Shown: one piece after another, positions 18,489 through 25,526 of the stretch | How positions within the stretch are numbered: position 1 is the stretch's first letter | Layout of the letters: each line of letters opens with the position of its first letter | Origin: Gp13-AA77 sp035578005 | Lineage (GTDB): Bacteria; Acidobacteriota; Terriglobia; UBA7540 | Length of the DNA: 64,000 nt | Reading direction: 5' to 3' | Assembly (NCBI GenBank): GCA_035578005.1 | Contig: DATJYK010000187.1 | Location: 1 to 64,000, forward strand | Program-made: the position numbers and the translations under genes | The notes under the pieces: model-generated | Seen by the model: only the letters and a program-made list of their open reading frames with translations | What the model was told of the DNA's origin: nothing | Databases searched by the model: none

Positions 18489-20771
18489 CTACAGGCCTGC
18501 CAGATACGTCAGGGCAAAGTCCTGCGGCCCCTGGGGCACGTTCGATCCGACGACGCGAATCTGCCACAGGCCGGCCGCGGGCTTGGCGACGTGCACCACC
18601 TCCACATTGTTGGTGCTGTCCACCGCGGAGTTGCCGGCGTAATCCTTGCCGGATGGGCTGTGGACGATGAGGTTGAGATTGTTCACCAATGCGCGCCCGG
18701 GATAATCGGTGTAAGCCAGCACCACTCGGAGGGGCGTTTGGGAGGATTTCACCTCGACGTCGACGCTGTGGAGTTCCCCGGTTCGCAGGCCGGGCTTTAC
18801 TTCGAGAAACCGCACCGAAGCGGGGGCGGCCGGCGCCAACACGGCATCGAGATTGACGCGCCCGAAGCCCTGGTGATTGTCGGCGACAGCGGTCTTGGGC
18901 GCGTACCCGCGCAAGCGAGTAGCGCCCGCGATCAGGGCGGCCTTCAGCAGGGCAGCCGTCGGCTTTTTAATGCCGGCGCTGGTACGAAGGAATTGGCGCA
19001 CCAGCGCAACCGCTCCCGCCGTCAGAGGAGTGGCCATGCTGGTTCCGCCCATAAAGAAGTAGAGCTTACTGGGAACGTAGGCGGCCCAGGCGGTGTTGTT
19101 GGGGGCGATTTGCGTGGAGCGCGTGGAGAGGATGAAGGTGCCGGGGGCGATCACCTCGGGCTTGATGCGTCCGTCGAGAGTAGGCCCGCGGCTGCTGAAG
19201 GCCACAACCTCGTTAGGTTGGTCCGACATCGGATCGCTCTTGAACGGCGCCACAGGAAAGTCGCTGGGCCACCATGCTCCGTAAGTCTCCTTGTTGAAGT
19301 CAGGCCTGCGATTCTCGCACGCTCCCACGGTAATGCAGTTCTTGGCGGTACCGGGCGAGGTGACGCTCATGGGGTTGATCTTCCCGTCGCCGTCCTTGTC
19401 CGTGCCGTCATTGCCAGCCGCCACCACAATGCAAAAATCCTTGTGCTCCCATACGAAGCCGTCGAGTTGCTCGCACTGGCTGTCGTAGGCGCCAGGGTCA
19501 CCTCCGCCCCAGGAGTTGGAATGGATGCGCGCTCCCTTTTTATAAGCGTCCCCGAAAAGGGTGCCGAGGTCCAGCGGGATGCCGGCAAGGAGATAACGTT
19601 CCTGGCCCGGAAAGGATCCTGGGTTCTTCCACTTCATCTCCTGCTCGACGGCCTGAAAGACGAGGCGGCTCCGGTAAGCAAGACCGCGAATGGGGGCGGC
19701 GAGTTGGGGCAGACCGGCGCTCGCCACACCGCTGCCGACTGCTGAACCCGAGGTGTGGGTGCCGTGGCCCGAGTCGAGGTCGGCAGGGCCATCGTCGCCC
19801 CCGGGATTGGTGATGTACTTGTCGAAGTCTGACGTGATGGGGTAGCTCTTGATCCAGGCGATGTGCTTTGCGAAGTCGGGATGAATCGTAGCGGGGTCGC
19901 CGGTGTCGAGGCCCGTATCGCACACTCCCACGCGTTCGCCCTGGCCGCTAAGGTTGAGGCCGGAATTGCCTAGGGTGGCGGCTGTGCCCATGATGCCCGC
20001 GGCGATATTGTTGCAGGTGCGCTTGAGGCTGCGCTCGCGGACGGAGCGCACGCCGTGAATGGCGGACAGGGCCTCAATCTGCTTGCGGCGCGCCGCTTCA
20101 CCGCTGTCCGCGTGAACCACGAGGAGCTTGGCCTTCGGATTTTTGCTCACGATGTCAAGCTTCAGGCGCTTGACCGCCGCCAGGCCCTGGGCCAGGTCGT
20201 CGGCGCCGAAAAACTCCACCGTGTAACTGTTGGGAAGCAATCGGGTGCGCGACAGGGGAGCCGTGGTGTCAAGCAGCTTGCGGCGGCCGCGGAGGCTGGT
20301 GGCCACGCGCGCCCAGTGAGGTAGGTGGCCGACCCAGCGCACGAAGGGGAGCGCCGAAATCCGCGGCAGCGACCTCCGGTCGGCCCGCACCACGTAGGTG
20401 AAAGCCTGATAGAGGATGCGAGGCTCTCCGCCTGCTTTCCTGACGGCCTTCAGCCATTCCTCCCTGATCGGGCCGCGGAATTGGACCAGATAATGGTGAG
20501 GTCCTGGGGAGAGTGGCTTCTCCTCTTGGCCGGCTGCGCGCGCCGCCCGCCGGCCGGCGGGTGAAGGGGAGGTCTTGATGCTGCGGTCGCCCACACGGAC
20601 GGTATAAAGGGGAGTGACATCCTCGACAAGGTATTTGCGCGAGAGGCGCGCAACGTCCGCCTCTTTCACTCTGGCCAGAGCGAAAGCCTCGTAATTCTCG
20701 ATGACCTCATACCTCTTAGCGAGTTCCGCCCGATCGCTAGCCGTGCAGAATACTTTTAATATGCGTTCCAT
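18489..20771 (-). CDS. Subtilisin-family (S8) serine protease
   Basis: A 760-residue protein. ATG 20771 (MERILKVFC) follows GAGGGG at seven bases; the longer frame lacks support. The triad is visible as VCDTGLDTG (Asp about 285), DSGHGTHTSG (His about 336) and GGTSMATP (Ser about 578), with NSWGGG and VVAAGNDG between. The first 250 residues look like a large prodomain, and a beta-rich C-terminal domain (about 630-760) resembles proprotein-type jelly rolls. No obvious signal peptide is present despite the extracellular family, so export may use another route. Confidence 0.92.
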   Translation of the reverse strand: MERILKVFCTASDRAELAKRYEVIENYEAFALARVKEADVARLSRKYLVEDVTPLYTVRVGDRSIKTSPSPAGRRAARAAGQEEKPLSPGPHHYLVQFRGPIREEWLKAVRKAGGEPRILYQAFTYVVRADRRSLPRISALPFVRWVGHLPHWARVATSLRGRRKLLDTTAPLSRTRLLPNSYTVEFFGADDLAQGLAAVKRLKLDIVSKNPKAKLLVVHADSGEAARRKQIEALSAIHGVRSVRERSLKRTCNNIAAGIMGTAATLGNSGLNLSGQGERVGVCDTGLDTGDPATIHPDFAKHIAWIKSYPITSDFDKYITNPGGDDGPADLDSGHGTHTSGSAVGSGVASAGLPQLAAPIRGLAYRSRLVFQAVEQEMKWKNPGSFPGQERYLLAGIPLDLGTLFGDAYKKGARIHSNSWGGGDPGAYDSQCEQLDGFVWEHKDFCIVVAAGNDGTDKDGDGKINPMSVTSPGTAKNCITVGACENRRPDFNKETYGAWWPSDFPVAPFKSDPMSDQPNEVVAFSSRGPTLDGRIKPEVIAPGTFILSTRSTQIAPNNTAWAAYVPSKLYFFMGGTSMATPLTAGAVALVRQFLRTSAGIKKPTAALLKAALIAGATRLRGYAPKTAVADNHQGFGRVNLDAVLAPAAPASVRFLEVKPGLRTGELHSVDVEVKSSQTPLRVVLAYTDYPGRALVNNLNLIVHSPSGKDYAGNSAVDSTNNVEVVHVAKPAAGLWQIRVVGSNVPQGPQDFALTYLAGL

Positions 20772-20849
20772 AGATAGACCCCTCGCAGAATTCTTAGTTG
20801 CCTTCACCAGCCGTCCGCGAACTTCGACATGCTGGTGTTGGGCACGCAG

Positions 20850-20869
20850 CACAGGCAAGAGTGCCTGTG
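20850..20869. repeat. Perfect 8-bp stem hairpin (REP-like)
   Basis: CACAGGCA, loop AGAG, TGCCTGTG, with related TGTG-containing words on either side, between the metalloprotease and protease genes. There is no U-run; it is more like a repetitive palindrome than a terminator. Confidence 0.45.
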
Positions 20870-20916
20870 TCACGGGTGGCACAGACACTCCTGCCGCACG
20901 ACTCGATGACAGCCTG

Positions 20917-21795
20917 CTAAGCCGATGCGACGGCCGTCGCCTGTTTCGGATACATCTGCCCGATCATCTGCTTGTCCTGGTCGGAGAGATGGGTGTTCAG
21001 CGGCGTGCCTTGGCCATCAAGGAACAGCGAGCCGTCGAACTGATAGAGCATGATGGAATCCATATCGAAACGCGTGGCGCTGATTCCCTGCGGCGAGTAC
21101 TTTTCCAGGATGTTGTGATCGATGTCGTCCTTGCTCCAATAATTGGGAGGTCCGGAAAACGTCTTATAGACTGCGTCGGTGTTCCACTTCAAGTTCTCGT
21201 TGGGGCTTTGATGCTCGTGAATGCATCCCAGGGCGTGCCCGAACTCATGCACCACTACGCGCTCGTACTCTTCGTCCTCGGTGTCGTCCCTCAGCCACCC
21301 GAAATTCATGGTGGGCTGGTATTGAGGAAAATATTCCGTGATCAGGCAGTCTGTGCCGACCGCTGACCACGATCCGGGATCTGCCTGAAACGAGATGCGA
21401 ACCTCGGCGCCCGGGTCGTCCACGAAATTGAGCGTGACGTTGGCATAGTCGGACCAGATGTTGGCCTTATCCTTCACTTTTCCTTGCTGGAAGTCGTCTC
21501 CGTCTAAGAAGTGGCAATGCAGGGTGCGGCCGTTCTCCCATTTCTTGAGGTCAATCAGCGCCATCCGCGCAACGGCTACGGGGTCTGAGGCGCTGAGGGT
21601 TCCCAGGGGTTGGAGGGCGCTCACATGCTGGAACAATGAGACTTTGGCGGATGGCGGGGCCGCCAGTCGCGCCGCCTTCTGCACGGCGGCGATGTAGTTT
21701 GCGGTTGCGATCCGACCCATGGTCGACCTCGCGGGTTGATACTTGTTCGGGATGACGCGGTCAAAGCAAATGCGAAGATCTGTTCGCTGTGGCAT
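20917..21795 (-). CDS. Astacin-like (M12A) zinc metalloprotease
   Basis: A 292-residue protein with the extended metzincin motif HEFGHALGCIHEH at about 183-195 (three zinc His and catalytic Glu; the trailing EH is astacin-like) and a Met-turn DMDSIMLYQF near 245-254. NFVDDPGAEVRISF and CLITEYFP fit the N-terminal catalytic subdomain. No clear signal peptide is seen. It lies immediately upstream of the subtilisin gene in the same direction, so the two proteases may be co-regulated. Confidence 0.85.
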   Translation of the reverse strand: MPQRTDLRICFDRVIPNKYQPARSTMGRIATANYIAAVQKAARLAAPPSAKVSLFQHVSALQPLGTLSASDPVAVARMALIDLKKWENGRTLHCHFLDGDDFQQGKVKDKANIWSDYANVTLNFVDDPGAEVRISFQADPGSWSAVGTDCLITEYFPQYQPTMNFGWLRDDTEDEEYERVVVHEFGHALGCIHEHQSPNENLKWNTDAVYKTFSGPPNYWSKDDIDHNILEKYSPQGISATRFDMDSIMLYQFDGSLFLDGQGTPLNTHLSDQDKQMIGQMYPKQATAVASA

Positions 21796-22223
21796 TGATA
21801 CCCCTTTCTTGGTCTCCAGGATTTAGTGGGCACACCGAACGAGTGCGGCCGGTCTGCACTCATTGCTGGCGGTTTTCAAAGATCGGCTTCACGGTTATCC
21901 TACCCGCTGCGAGGAAGGGGCACAGTGACGGCTGTCACGTGGCTTCCACCGGTCGATAACCGTTTCCGCTGGGCACCCCCTTGTGTAGTGGCATCACGCG
22001 TCAAATCGTTACACCTATGGCTCGGCCGTGAACCTCGTGACGAGCTCTGCGGCTTCCTTCAAGCGTTGATCGTTTCGCCGCGGCTGGCGATCGAAAATGA
22101 GGTGGGAAAGCCAGTCGAAATGGTGTGGAGTCGGGCGGAATACCCTTTGAATACATGGGACTCAGCCCTGCCTAAGCGCAAGTGCGACGCTCCGGTGGTC
22201 TAACTAACTCGCTGATGTTGCAG
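21796..22223. other. Intergenic region flanking the tRNA array
   Basis: No recognisable gene. A plus-strand open frame of about 125 codons (21826-22203) has no family resemblance, no ribosome site and atypical composition. No att-like direct repeat or integrase fragment was found by eye. Confidence 0.4.
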
Positions 22224-22297
22224 TGGTTCCGGCCCCTGGAGTCGAACCAGGATTAACTGATTCAGAATCAGCCGTCCTACCATTGGACGAGGCCGGA
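22224..22297 (-). tRNA. tRNA-Gln(CTG)
   Basis: Acceptor TCCGGCC pairs with GGCCGGA, discriminator A, encoded CCA. Anticodon loop TTCTGAA gives CTG. T-loop is canonical. This is the 3'-most tRNA of the array. Confidence 0.9.
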
Positions 22298-22298
22298 G

Positions 22299-22374
22299 TG
22301 GTCCCAAGTTGGCGAGTCGAACGCCATTCTCCCGCTCTTCAGACGGGCGCTATGACCGCACTAGCTCACTTGGG
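22299..22374 (-). tRNA. tRNA-Phe(GAA)
   Basis: Acceptor CCCAAGT pairs with ACTTGGG; anticodon loop CTGAAGA gives GAA; CCA is encoded. Its 5' end touches the stop codon of the HNH gene, so the HNH message must be cut to release this tRNA. Confidence 0.88.
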
Positions 22375-22917
22375 TTACTTCTCCAACTCAATGTTCCAGT
22401 AAATGTACGCCTTGTAATCCGACCACTCCGGCCGCAGCACCTTGATATGCAGCCTGAAGTTGAACCGTGGATCGAATTGGTTGGGCTCGATGGGCTTCTC
22501 CCTGAGCGTCAGTCCCGCTTCGTGCGGCAGCCTGTCGGACTTCCGCTTGTTGCAGTGGACGCACGCCAACACGAGATTCGTCCACTCGGACTTTCCGCCC
22601 CGGGTCCGTGGCAGCACATGATCGATGGTGTAGTCAGGGGTCTCCAGAAGCACGCCGCAATACTGGCACGAGCTGTAGTCGCGGATGGCGATGTTGCGGC
22701 GCGTCATCGGAACCTTCAGCCGCAGCTTCCGGCTGATGTGGTTCCGCAGCTTGATGACGCGTGGCAGCCCCATCTCGAAAGACGGCGAACGGAGGATGCG
22801 TTCCGCATCTTCGGCCACCACCACGGCGCGATCCTGCCATTGCAGGTTCACGGCCCGCTGCCAAGACACGAAGGTGACCGGAAAGCCCTGGGTGTCGAGA
22901 ACAAGAGTGTCGCTCAT
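22375..22917 (-). CDS. HNH endonuclease inside the tRNA array
   Basis: A 180-residue protein with GAGGG eight bases before ATG 22917. It has an HNH fold with zinc-ribbon cysteines: CQYCG, then TIDHVLPRTRGGKSEWTN and LACVHCNKRK, full-length for this cytoplasmic family. The catalytic His is in IDHV. The stop codon is directly followed by the tRNA-Phe gene and the start is 18 bp from tRNA-Arg(TCT), so it is embedded in the array transcript. HNH genes of this type occur in phages and also as stand-alone bacterial genes; here they hint at mobility or restriction of competing DNA. Confidence 0.9.
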   Translation of the reverse strand: MSDTLVLDTQGFPVTFVSWQRAVNLQWQDRAVVVAEDAERILRSPSFEMGLPRVIKLRNHISRKLRLKVPMTRRNIAIRDYSSCQYCGVLLETPDYTIDHVLPRTRGGKSEWTNLVLACVHCNKRKSDRLPHEAGLTLREKPIEPNQFDPRFNFRLHIKVLRPEWSDYKAYIYWNIELEK

Positions 22918-22935
22918 CGCTATTTCCCTCTAAAG

Positions 22936-23011
22936 TGGAAGGCGCGGGCGGAGTCGAACCGCCGTCTGAGGTTTAGAAGACCTCGGCCCTGATCCGTTGG
23001 ACGACGCGCCC
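22936..23011 (-). tRNA. tRNA-Arg(TCT)
   Basis: Acceptor GGGCGCG with CGCGCCT; anticodon loop CTTCTAA gives TCT; CCA encoded; canonical T-loop. Confidence 0.88.
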
Positions 23012-23012
23012 C

Positions 23013-23090
23013 TGGTAGAGTGGACGGGACTCGAACCCGCTAATGCTCCGCTTGAAAGGCGGAGGACTCGGCCGCTTCGTCTTCCACTCC
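23013..23090 (-). tRNA. tRNA-Glu(TTC)
   Basis: Acceptor GGAGTGG with CCACTCT; stem CCGC/GCGG and loop CTTTCAA give anticodon TTC; CCA encoded. One base separates it from the next tRNA downstream. Confidence 0.85.
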
Positions 23091-23096
23091 GAATCA

Positions 23097-23176
23097 TGGC
23101 GGGCAGTACGGGATTCGAACCCGCGATCTGAACCGTGACAGGGTTCCGAGGACGGCCTGGCTCCTCTAACTGCCCG
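23097..23176 (-). tRNA. tRNA-Asp(GTC)
   Basis: Acceptor CGGGCAG with CTGCCCG; D-stem GAGG/CCTC with a long D-loop; loop CTGTCAC gives GTC; CCA encoded. It directly abuts the following tRNA gene. Confidence 0.87.
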
Positions 23177-23248
23177 TATCCTCAGCGGGACTCGAACCCG
23201 CGTCGCCCGGCTGAGAACCGAGCATCCTGGCCGCTGGACGATGAGGAC
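23177..23248 (-). tRNA. tRNA-Glu(CTC), no encoded CCA
   Basis: Acceptor GTCCTCA with TGAGGAT and discriminator A; loop TTCTCAG gives CTC. The CCA is not encoded because tRNA-Asp begins immediately, so CCA addition by the nucleotidyltransferase is required. Confidence 0.87.
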
Positions 23249-23252
23249 AAAC

Positions 23253-23528
23253 TCATTTCCTGCACAACTTTTCGTACCAGTCCAGGTACCACTCGCCTTT
23301 GCGTTCGTCTGGATGATAAAGGTGCTTCCCTCCATCCCGGCTCCAGCTATAGGTTTCGTTGTGCGTGCACTCGAACCGGTGAGGAACCAGGTAGTCATCC
23401 CAATCCACCACGCCAACGAGAGATTAGTTCTGCCTGGCCCTCACACCCCTGGAAGCGAGCGTTTTGTCGTAACGAGCCGAGGCAACGCCACAAACGGCGG
23501 CGTAGGGCTTTCGGTAACTTCGAGACAT
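23253..23528 (-). pseudogene. Phage-type small protein with in-frame UAA
   Basis: ATG 23528 follows GGGAGG at eight bases. The first part reads MSRSYRKPYAAV and ends RGVRARQN, then TAA (23424-23426). The same frame continues without further stop as SLVGVVDWDDYLVPH and ends GEWYLDWYEKLCRK at a TGA (23253-23255). The start MSRSY(K/R)K and the Trp/Tyr-rich end resemble a family of about 90-residue phage proteins often found near tRNA clusters (recalled from memory), so I read the two halves as one gene cut by a nonsense codon. A GTG at 23411 could restart the second half as a 52-residue protein. No UUA-anticodon suppressor was found in the array. Confidence 0.5.
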
Positions 23529-23572
23529 AAGGTTTTCCTCCCTATGTCATGGGTCACCTCCCTGTCTAAATA

Positions 23573-23648
23573 TGGTCGCGGAGGCGGGAATCGAACCCGC
23601 GTCTTTGGCTTATGAGACCAAGCTGGAGCCACTCCAGTCTACTCCGCA
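23573..23648 (-). tRNA. tRNA-Met or tRNA-Ile2 (CAT)
   Basis: Acceptor TGCGGAG with CTCCGCG; anticodon loop CTCATAA gives CAT. It lacks the three G:C pairs of initiators in the anticodon stem, so it is an elongator Met or a lysidine-modified Ile tRNA. CCA encoded. Confidence 0.85.
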
Positions 23649-23653
23649 TAATC

Positions 23654-23730
23654 TGGTCGGGAAGGCGGGATTTCAACCCGCGATCTCCTCTACCCGAAAG
23701 AGGCGCCTTAAGCACTAGGCCACTTCCCGA
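23654..23730 (-). tRNA. tRNA-Pro(CGG)
   Basis: Acceptor TCGGGAA with TTCCCGA; loop TTCGGGT gives CGG; CCA encoded. T-loop is TTGAAAT, replacing the near-universal C56 by G. Confidence 0.85.
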
Positions 23731-23805
23731 TGGTCGGGGTGCGGAGAATTGAACTCCGTACGCATGTCCCCAAGGCATGAGCTCGACCGTCCAGCTACAC
23801 CCCGA
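23731..23805 (-). tRNA. tRNA-Pro(TGG)
   Basis: Acceptor TCGGGGT with ACCCCGA; loop CTTGGGG gives TGG; the inner anticodon-stem pair is C:A. CCA encoded; directly abuts tRNA-Pro(CGG). Confidence 0.86.
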
Positions 23806-23809
23806 AACT

Positions 23810-23883
23810 TGGAGCGGCGTGCGGAAATCGAATCCGCTTCTCCGGCTTGGAAGGCCGGGGCACACCCCATATACCAACGCCGC
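23810..23883 (-). tRNA. tRNA-Gly(TCC)
   Basis: Acceptor GCGGCGT with ACGCCGC, discriminator T; stem CCGGC/GCCGG and loop CTTCCAA give TCC; CCA encoded. Confidence 0.9.
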
Positions 23884-23884
23884 C

Positions 23885-23959
23885 TGGAGCGGGGTGCGGG
23901 AGTCGAACCCGCCGTTTCGACGTTGGCAACGTCGCGCCTTGCCGCTAAGCTAACCCCGC
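23885..23959 (-). tRNA. tRNA-Gly(GCC)
   Basis: Acceptor GCGGGGT with ACCCCGC; loop TTGCCAA gives GCC; CCA encoded. Confidence 0.9.
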
Positions 23960-23966
23960 TCAAAAC

Positions 23967-24041
23967 TGGTGGAGACGAAGGGAATCGAACCCTTATTCCC
24001 TGGGTGCAGGCCAGGTGTGTTCCCGTTGTCACTACGTCCCC
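23967..24041 (-). tRNA. tRNA-Ala(TGC)
   Basis: Acceptor GGGGACG with CGTCTCC containing a G:T pair; stem CCTGG/CCAGG and loop CCTGCAC give TGC; CCA encoded. Confidence 0.88.
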
Positions 24042-24042
24042 G

Positions 24043-24121
24043 TGGTGCCCTGTGCAGATTGCGAGCCTGCGGCCTCGTCTTTGTAAGAGACTTGCTCATA
24101 ACGCCTCTGAGCTAACAGGGC
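24043..24121 (-). tRNA. tRNA-Val(TAC)
   Basis: Acceptor GCCCTGT with ACAGGGC; loop CTTACAA gives TAC. The T-loop reads CTCGCAA with a weak closing pair, and the anticodon stem is imperfect, so function is less certain. CCA encoded. Confidence 0.75.
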
Positions 24122-24127
24122 AAAACC

Positions 24128-24203
24128 TGGTCCGGGCAGAGGGACTTGAACCCTCACCTGCCTGATTAAGAGTCAGGTATTCTGCCTCTCGAATTCCGCC
24201 CGG
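24128..24203 (-). tRNA. tRNA-Lys(CTT)
   Basis: Acceptor CCGGGCG with TGCCCGG; stem CCTGA/TCAGG and loop CTCTTAA give CTT; CCA encoded. Confidence 0.88.
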
Positions 24204-24204
24204 A

Positions 24205-24278
24205 TGGAGCCGGCACCGGGAATCAAACCCGAGTCTCATCCTTACCGAGGATGGGCTCTGCCACTGAGCTACGCCGAC
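24205..24278 (-). tRNA. tRNA-Thr(GGT) with C33
   Basis: Acceptor GTCGGCG with TGCCGGC; stem CATCC/GGATG; loop TCGGTAA gives GGT but places C, not U, at position 33. The T-loop TTTGATT also has T at position 56. CCA encoded. Confidence 0.82.
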
Positions 24279-24355
24279 TGGAAGCCCTGGTCGGATTTGA
24301 ACCGACGACCTGCTCCTTCGGAGGGAGCCGCGCTATTCCTCTGCGCCACAGGGCC
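24279..24355 (-). tRNA. tRNA-Arg(CCG)
   Basis: Acceptor GGCCCTG with CAGGGCT; stem GCTCC/GGAGC and loop CTCCGAA give CCG; CCA encoded. Zero bases separate it from tRNA-Thr(GGT). Confidence 0.88.
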
Positions 24356-24361
24356 GAATCC

Positions 24362-24437
24362 TGGGGTGACTGACGGGAGTCGAACCCGCTAAAACCTGAT
24401 CCACAGTCAGGTCCCGCACCGTTTGGGTTCAGTCACC
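24362..24437 (-). tRNA. tRNA-His(GTG)
   Basis: Acceptor GTGACTG with CAGTCAC plus a G before position 1 opposite discriminator C, the identity element of histidine tRNAs. Stem CCTGA/TCAGG and loop CTGTGGA give GTG. CCA encoded. Confidence 0.9.
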
Positions 24438-24438
24438 G

Positions 24439-24512
24439 TGGAGCTGCGAAGGAGAATCGAACTCCGGTCTGCTGGTTACGAATCAGCGGCTCTACCACTG
24501 AGCTATCGCAGC
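24439..24512 (-). tRNA. tRNA-Thr(CGT)
   Basis: Acceptor GCTGCGA with TCGCAGC; loop TTCGTAA gives CGT; the inner anticodon-stem pair is A:C. CCA encoded. Confidence 0.86.
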
Positions 24513-24513
24513 A

Positions 24514-24589
24514 TGGTGGGGCCACCGGGATTCGAACCCGGACTTCTCCGCTTAAAAGGCGGGTATGCCGCCGGTAACATCTTGGCCCC
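24514..24589 (-). tRNA. tRNA-Lys(TTT)
   Basis: Acceptor GGGGCCA with TGGCCCC; loop CTTTTAA gives TTT; CCA encoded. Confidence 0.88.
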
Positions 24590-24595
24590 GCAATC

Positions 24596-24669
24596 TGGCT
24601 CCTGGGGAGGGAGTCGAACCCCCATTTCGCGGTTAACAGCCGCGCGTTCTACCGTTGAACCACCCAGAA
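24596..24669 (-). tRNA. tRNA-Asn(GTT)
   Basis: Acceptor TTCTGGG with CCCAGGA, discriminator G; stem CGCGG/CCGCG and loop CTGTTAA give GTT; CCA encoded. Confidence 0.88.
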
Positions 24670-24673
24670 GTAG

Positions 24674-24744
24674 TACCGGGCCGAGGACTTGAACCCCGAT
24701 GTTGCGCTAATCGGGCGCACATCTTGCCGTTAGATGAGCCCGGC
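24674..24744 (-). tRNA. tRNA-Ile(GAT) with C33, 3' end CTA
   Basis: Acceptor GCCGGGC with GCCCGGT. Stem TGCGC/GCGCA; loop CCGATTA gives GAT with C33 and T37, both unusual. The bases after the discriminator are CTA, not CCA. Confidence 0.78.
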
Positions 24745-24745
24745 A

Positions 24746-24824
24746 TGGAAGGCGCGGTGGGACTCGAACCCACATCGAGCCAGCTTAGGAGGCTGGTGGC
24801 CCATCCGATTGGCCGCACGCGCCC
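24746..24824 (-). tRNA. tRNA-Arg(CCT)
   Basis: Acceptor GGGCGCG with CGCGCCT; stem CCAGC/GCTGG and loop CTCCTAA give CCT; CCA encoded. Confidence 0.88.
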
Positions 24825-24828
24825 GCAA

Positions 24829-24903
24829 TGGCAGCCCCGCGAGAACTCGAATCCCGATCTCAACGTTCGTAGCGTTGTGTCCTATCCTTTGAACGACGGG
24901 GCC
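24829..24903 (-). tRNA. tRNA-Arg(ACG)
   Basis: Acceptor GGCCCCG with CGGGGCT; stem CAACG/CGTTG and loop CTACGAA give ACG; A34 would need deamination to inosine to read CGC and CGA. CCA encoded. Confidence 0.88.
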
Positions 24904-24909
24904 GAAACT

Positions 24910-25003
24910 TGGTAGTGGTCCAGAGAATCGAACTCTGCCGTGCACCCTGATCTGGGGCAGTTACAGGCTTATAAGGCCCGCCCGCACACCAGTGCTGACC
25001 ACC
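24910..25003 (-). tRNA. Atypical tRNA with anticodon TAT (Ile-like), long variable arm
   Basis: Acceptor GGTGGTC pairs with GACCACT, T-arm CAGAG/CTCTG has a canonical loop, CCA is encoded. Stem CGGGC/GCCTG and loop CTTATAA give TAT. The variable region is about 26 bases and the D-arm appears to be GCAC/GTGC around a four-base loop. TAT with a class-II arm does not match any standard bacterial isoacceptor. Confidence 0.6.
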
Positions 25004-25004
25004 G

Positions 25005-25079
25005 TGGAGGCGCGGGCCGGAATCGAACCGGCGATGGACTGTTTTGCAGACAGCCGCCTTCCCACTTGGCTACCGCGCC
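25005..25079 (-). tRNA. tRNA-Cys(GCA)
   Basis: Acceptor GGCGCGG with CCGCGCC, discriminator T as expected for Cys; loop CTGCAAA gives GCA; CCA encoded. Confidence 0.9.
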
Positions 25080-25080
25080 T

Positions 25081-25154
25081 TGGCAGGAGCAGAAGGAATC
25101 GAACCCTCGCTTGCGGATCTGGAGGCCGCCGCGCTACCACTACGCCATGCTCCC
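25081..25154 (-). tRNA. tRNA-Trp(CCA)
   Basis: Acceptor GGGAGCA with TGCTCCT, discriminator G as in Trp tRNAs; loop CTCCAGA gives anticodon CCA; the inner stem pair is C:T. CCA encoded. Confidence 0.85.
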
Positions 25155-25184
25155 GTGGTACGTGTCTTTCAATTGTCAAAGAGC

Positions 25185-25217
25185 AATAAAAAAGGCCCGC
25201 TTTTTACGGCGGGCCTT
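25185..25217 (-). terminator. Intrinsic terminator within the tRNA array
   Basis: Stem AAGGCCCGC (25192-25200) with GCGGGCCTT (25209-25217) followed on the minus strand by a run of U. It lies just downstream of the mini-ORF at 25244-25396 and splits the array into two transcripts. A TTGACA word (minus strand, about 25172-25177) follows, but no good -10 box is seen. Confidence 0.8.
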
Positions 25218-25243
25218 CTTAGAATCCTGATTGTGCCTGGACT

Positions 25244-25396
25244 CTACCCGCCGCCTCCGCGCCCTGGATTCGTCGCCATGATGGGATTGGTACCGACGCG
25301 ATGCTGCCAGTTGGCGCACACAAATATGCTGCACGGCCTGAATTGCCGTTCGCACTTGGTGTCGGCTTTGGGGAATCTGAGCACTTGAATTTTCAA
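25244..25396 (-). CDS. Small Cys-containing protein inside the tRNA array
   Basis: A 50-codon frame starting at TTG 25396 (MKIQVLRFPKADTK, then CERQFRPCSIFVCANWQ) and ending in a Gly-rich tail. It has three cysteines and sits between tRNA-Thr(TGT) and an intrinsic terminator. The start codon is weak and no family is recognised. Its placement matches the short accessory ORFs commonly found between phage tRNA genes. Confidence 0.4.
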   Translation of the reverse strand: MKIQVLRFPKADTKCERQFRPCSIFVCANWQHRVGTNPIMATNPGRGGGG

Positions 25397-25400
25397 CCTC

Positions 25401-25476
25401 TGGAGCTGACGGCTGGATTTTAACCAGCGATCTTCCGCTTACAAGACGGACGCCTTAAACACTTGGCCACGCCCGC
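25401..25476 (-). tRNA. tRNA-Thr(TGT), degenerate
   Basis: Acceptor GCGGGCG with CGTCAGC has a G:A mismatch; stem TCCGT/GCGGA and loop CTTGTAA give TGT. T-loop TTAAAAT departs from consensus at positions 56 and 57. CCA encoded. May be decaying or specialised. Confidence 0.72.
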
Positions 25477-25487
25477 GGAAACTTGAT

Positions 25488-25515
25488 TTTATACGTGTCT
25501 TAGACAAAAAAGCAA
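25488..25515 (-). promoter_or_regulatory. Probable sigma-70 promoter inside the array
   Basis: On the minus strand TTGCTT (25510-25515) and TATAAA (25488-25493) are 16 bp apart in an AT-rich 50-bp gap between tRNA-Leu(CAA) and tRNA-Thr(TGT). It would transcribe tRNA-Thr(TGT) and the mini-ORF up to the terminator at 25185-25217. Confidence 0.55.
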
Positions 25516-25526
25516 GCAAAATATTA

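Noticed and set aside
21826..22203. 125-codon plus-strand open frame next to the array
   Set aside because: No ribosome site, no family resemblance and no codon structure; likely spurious.
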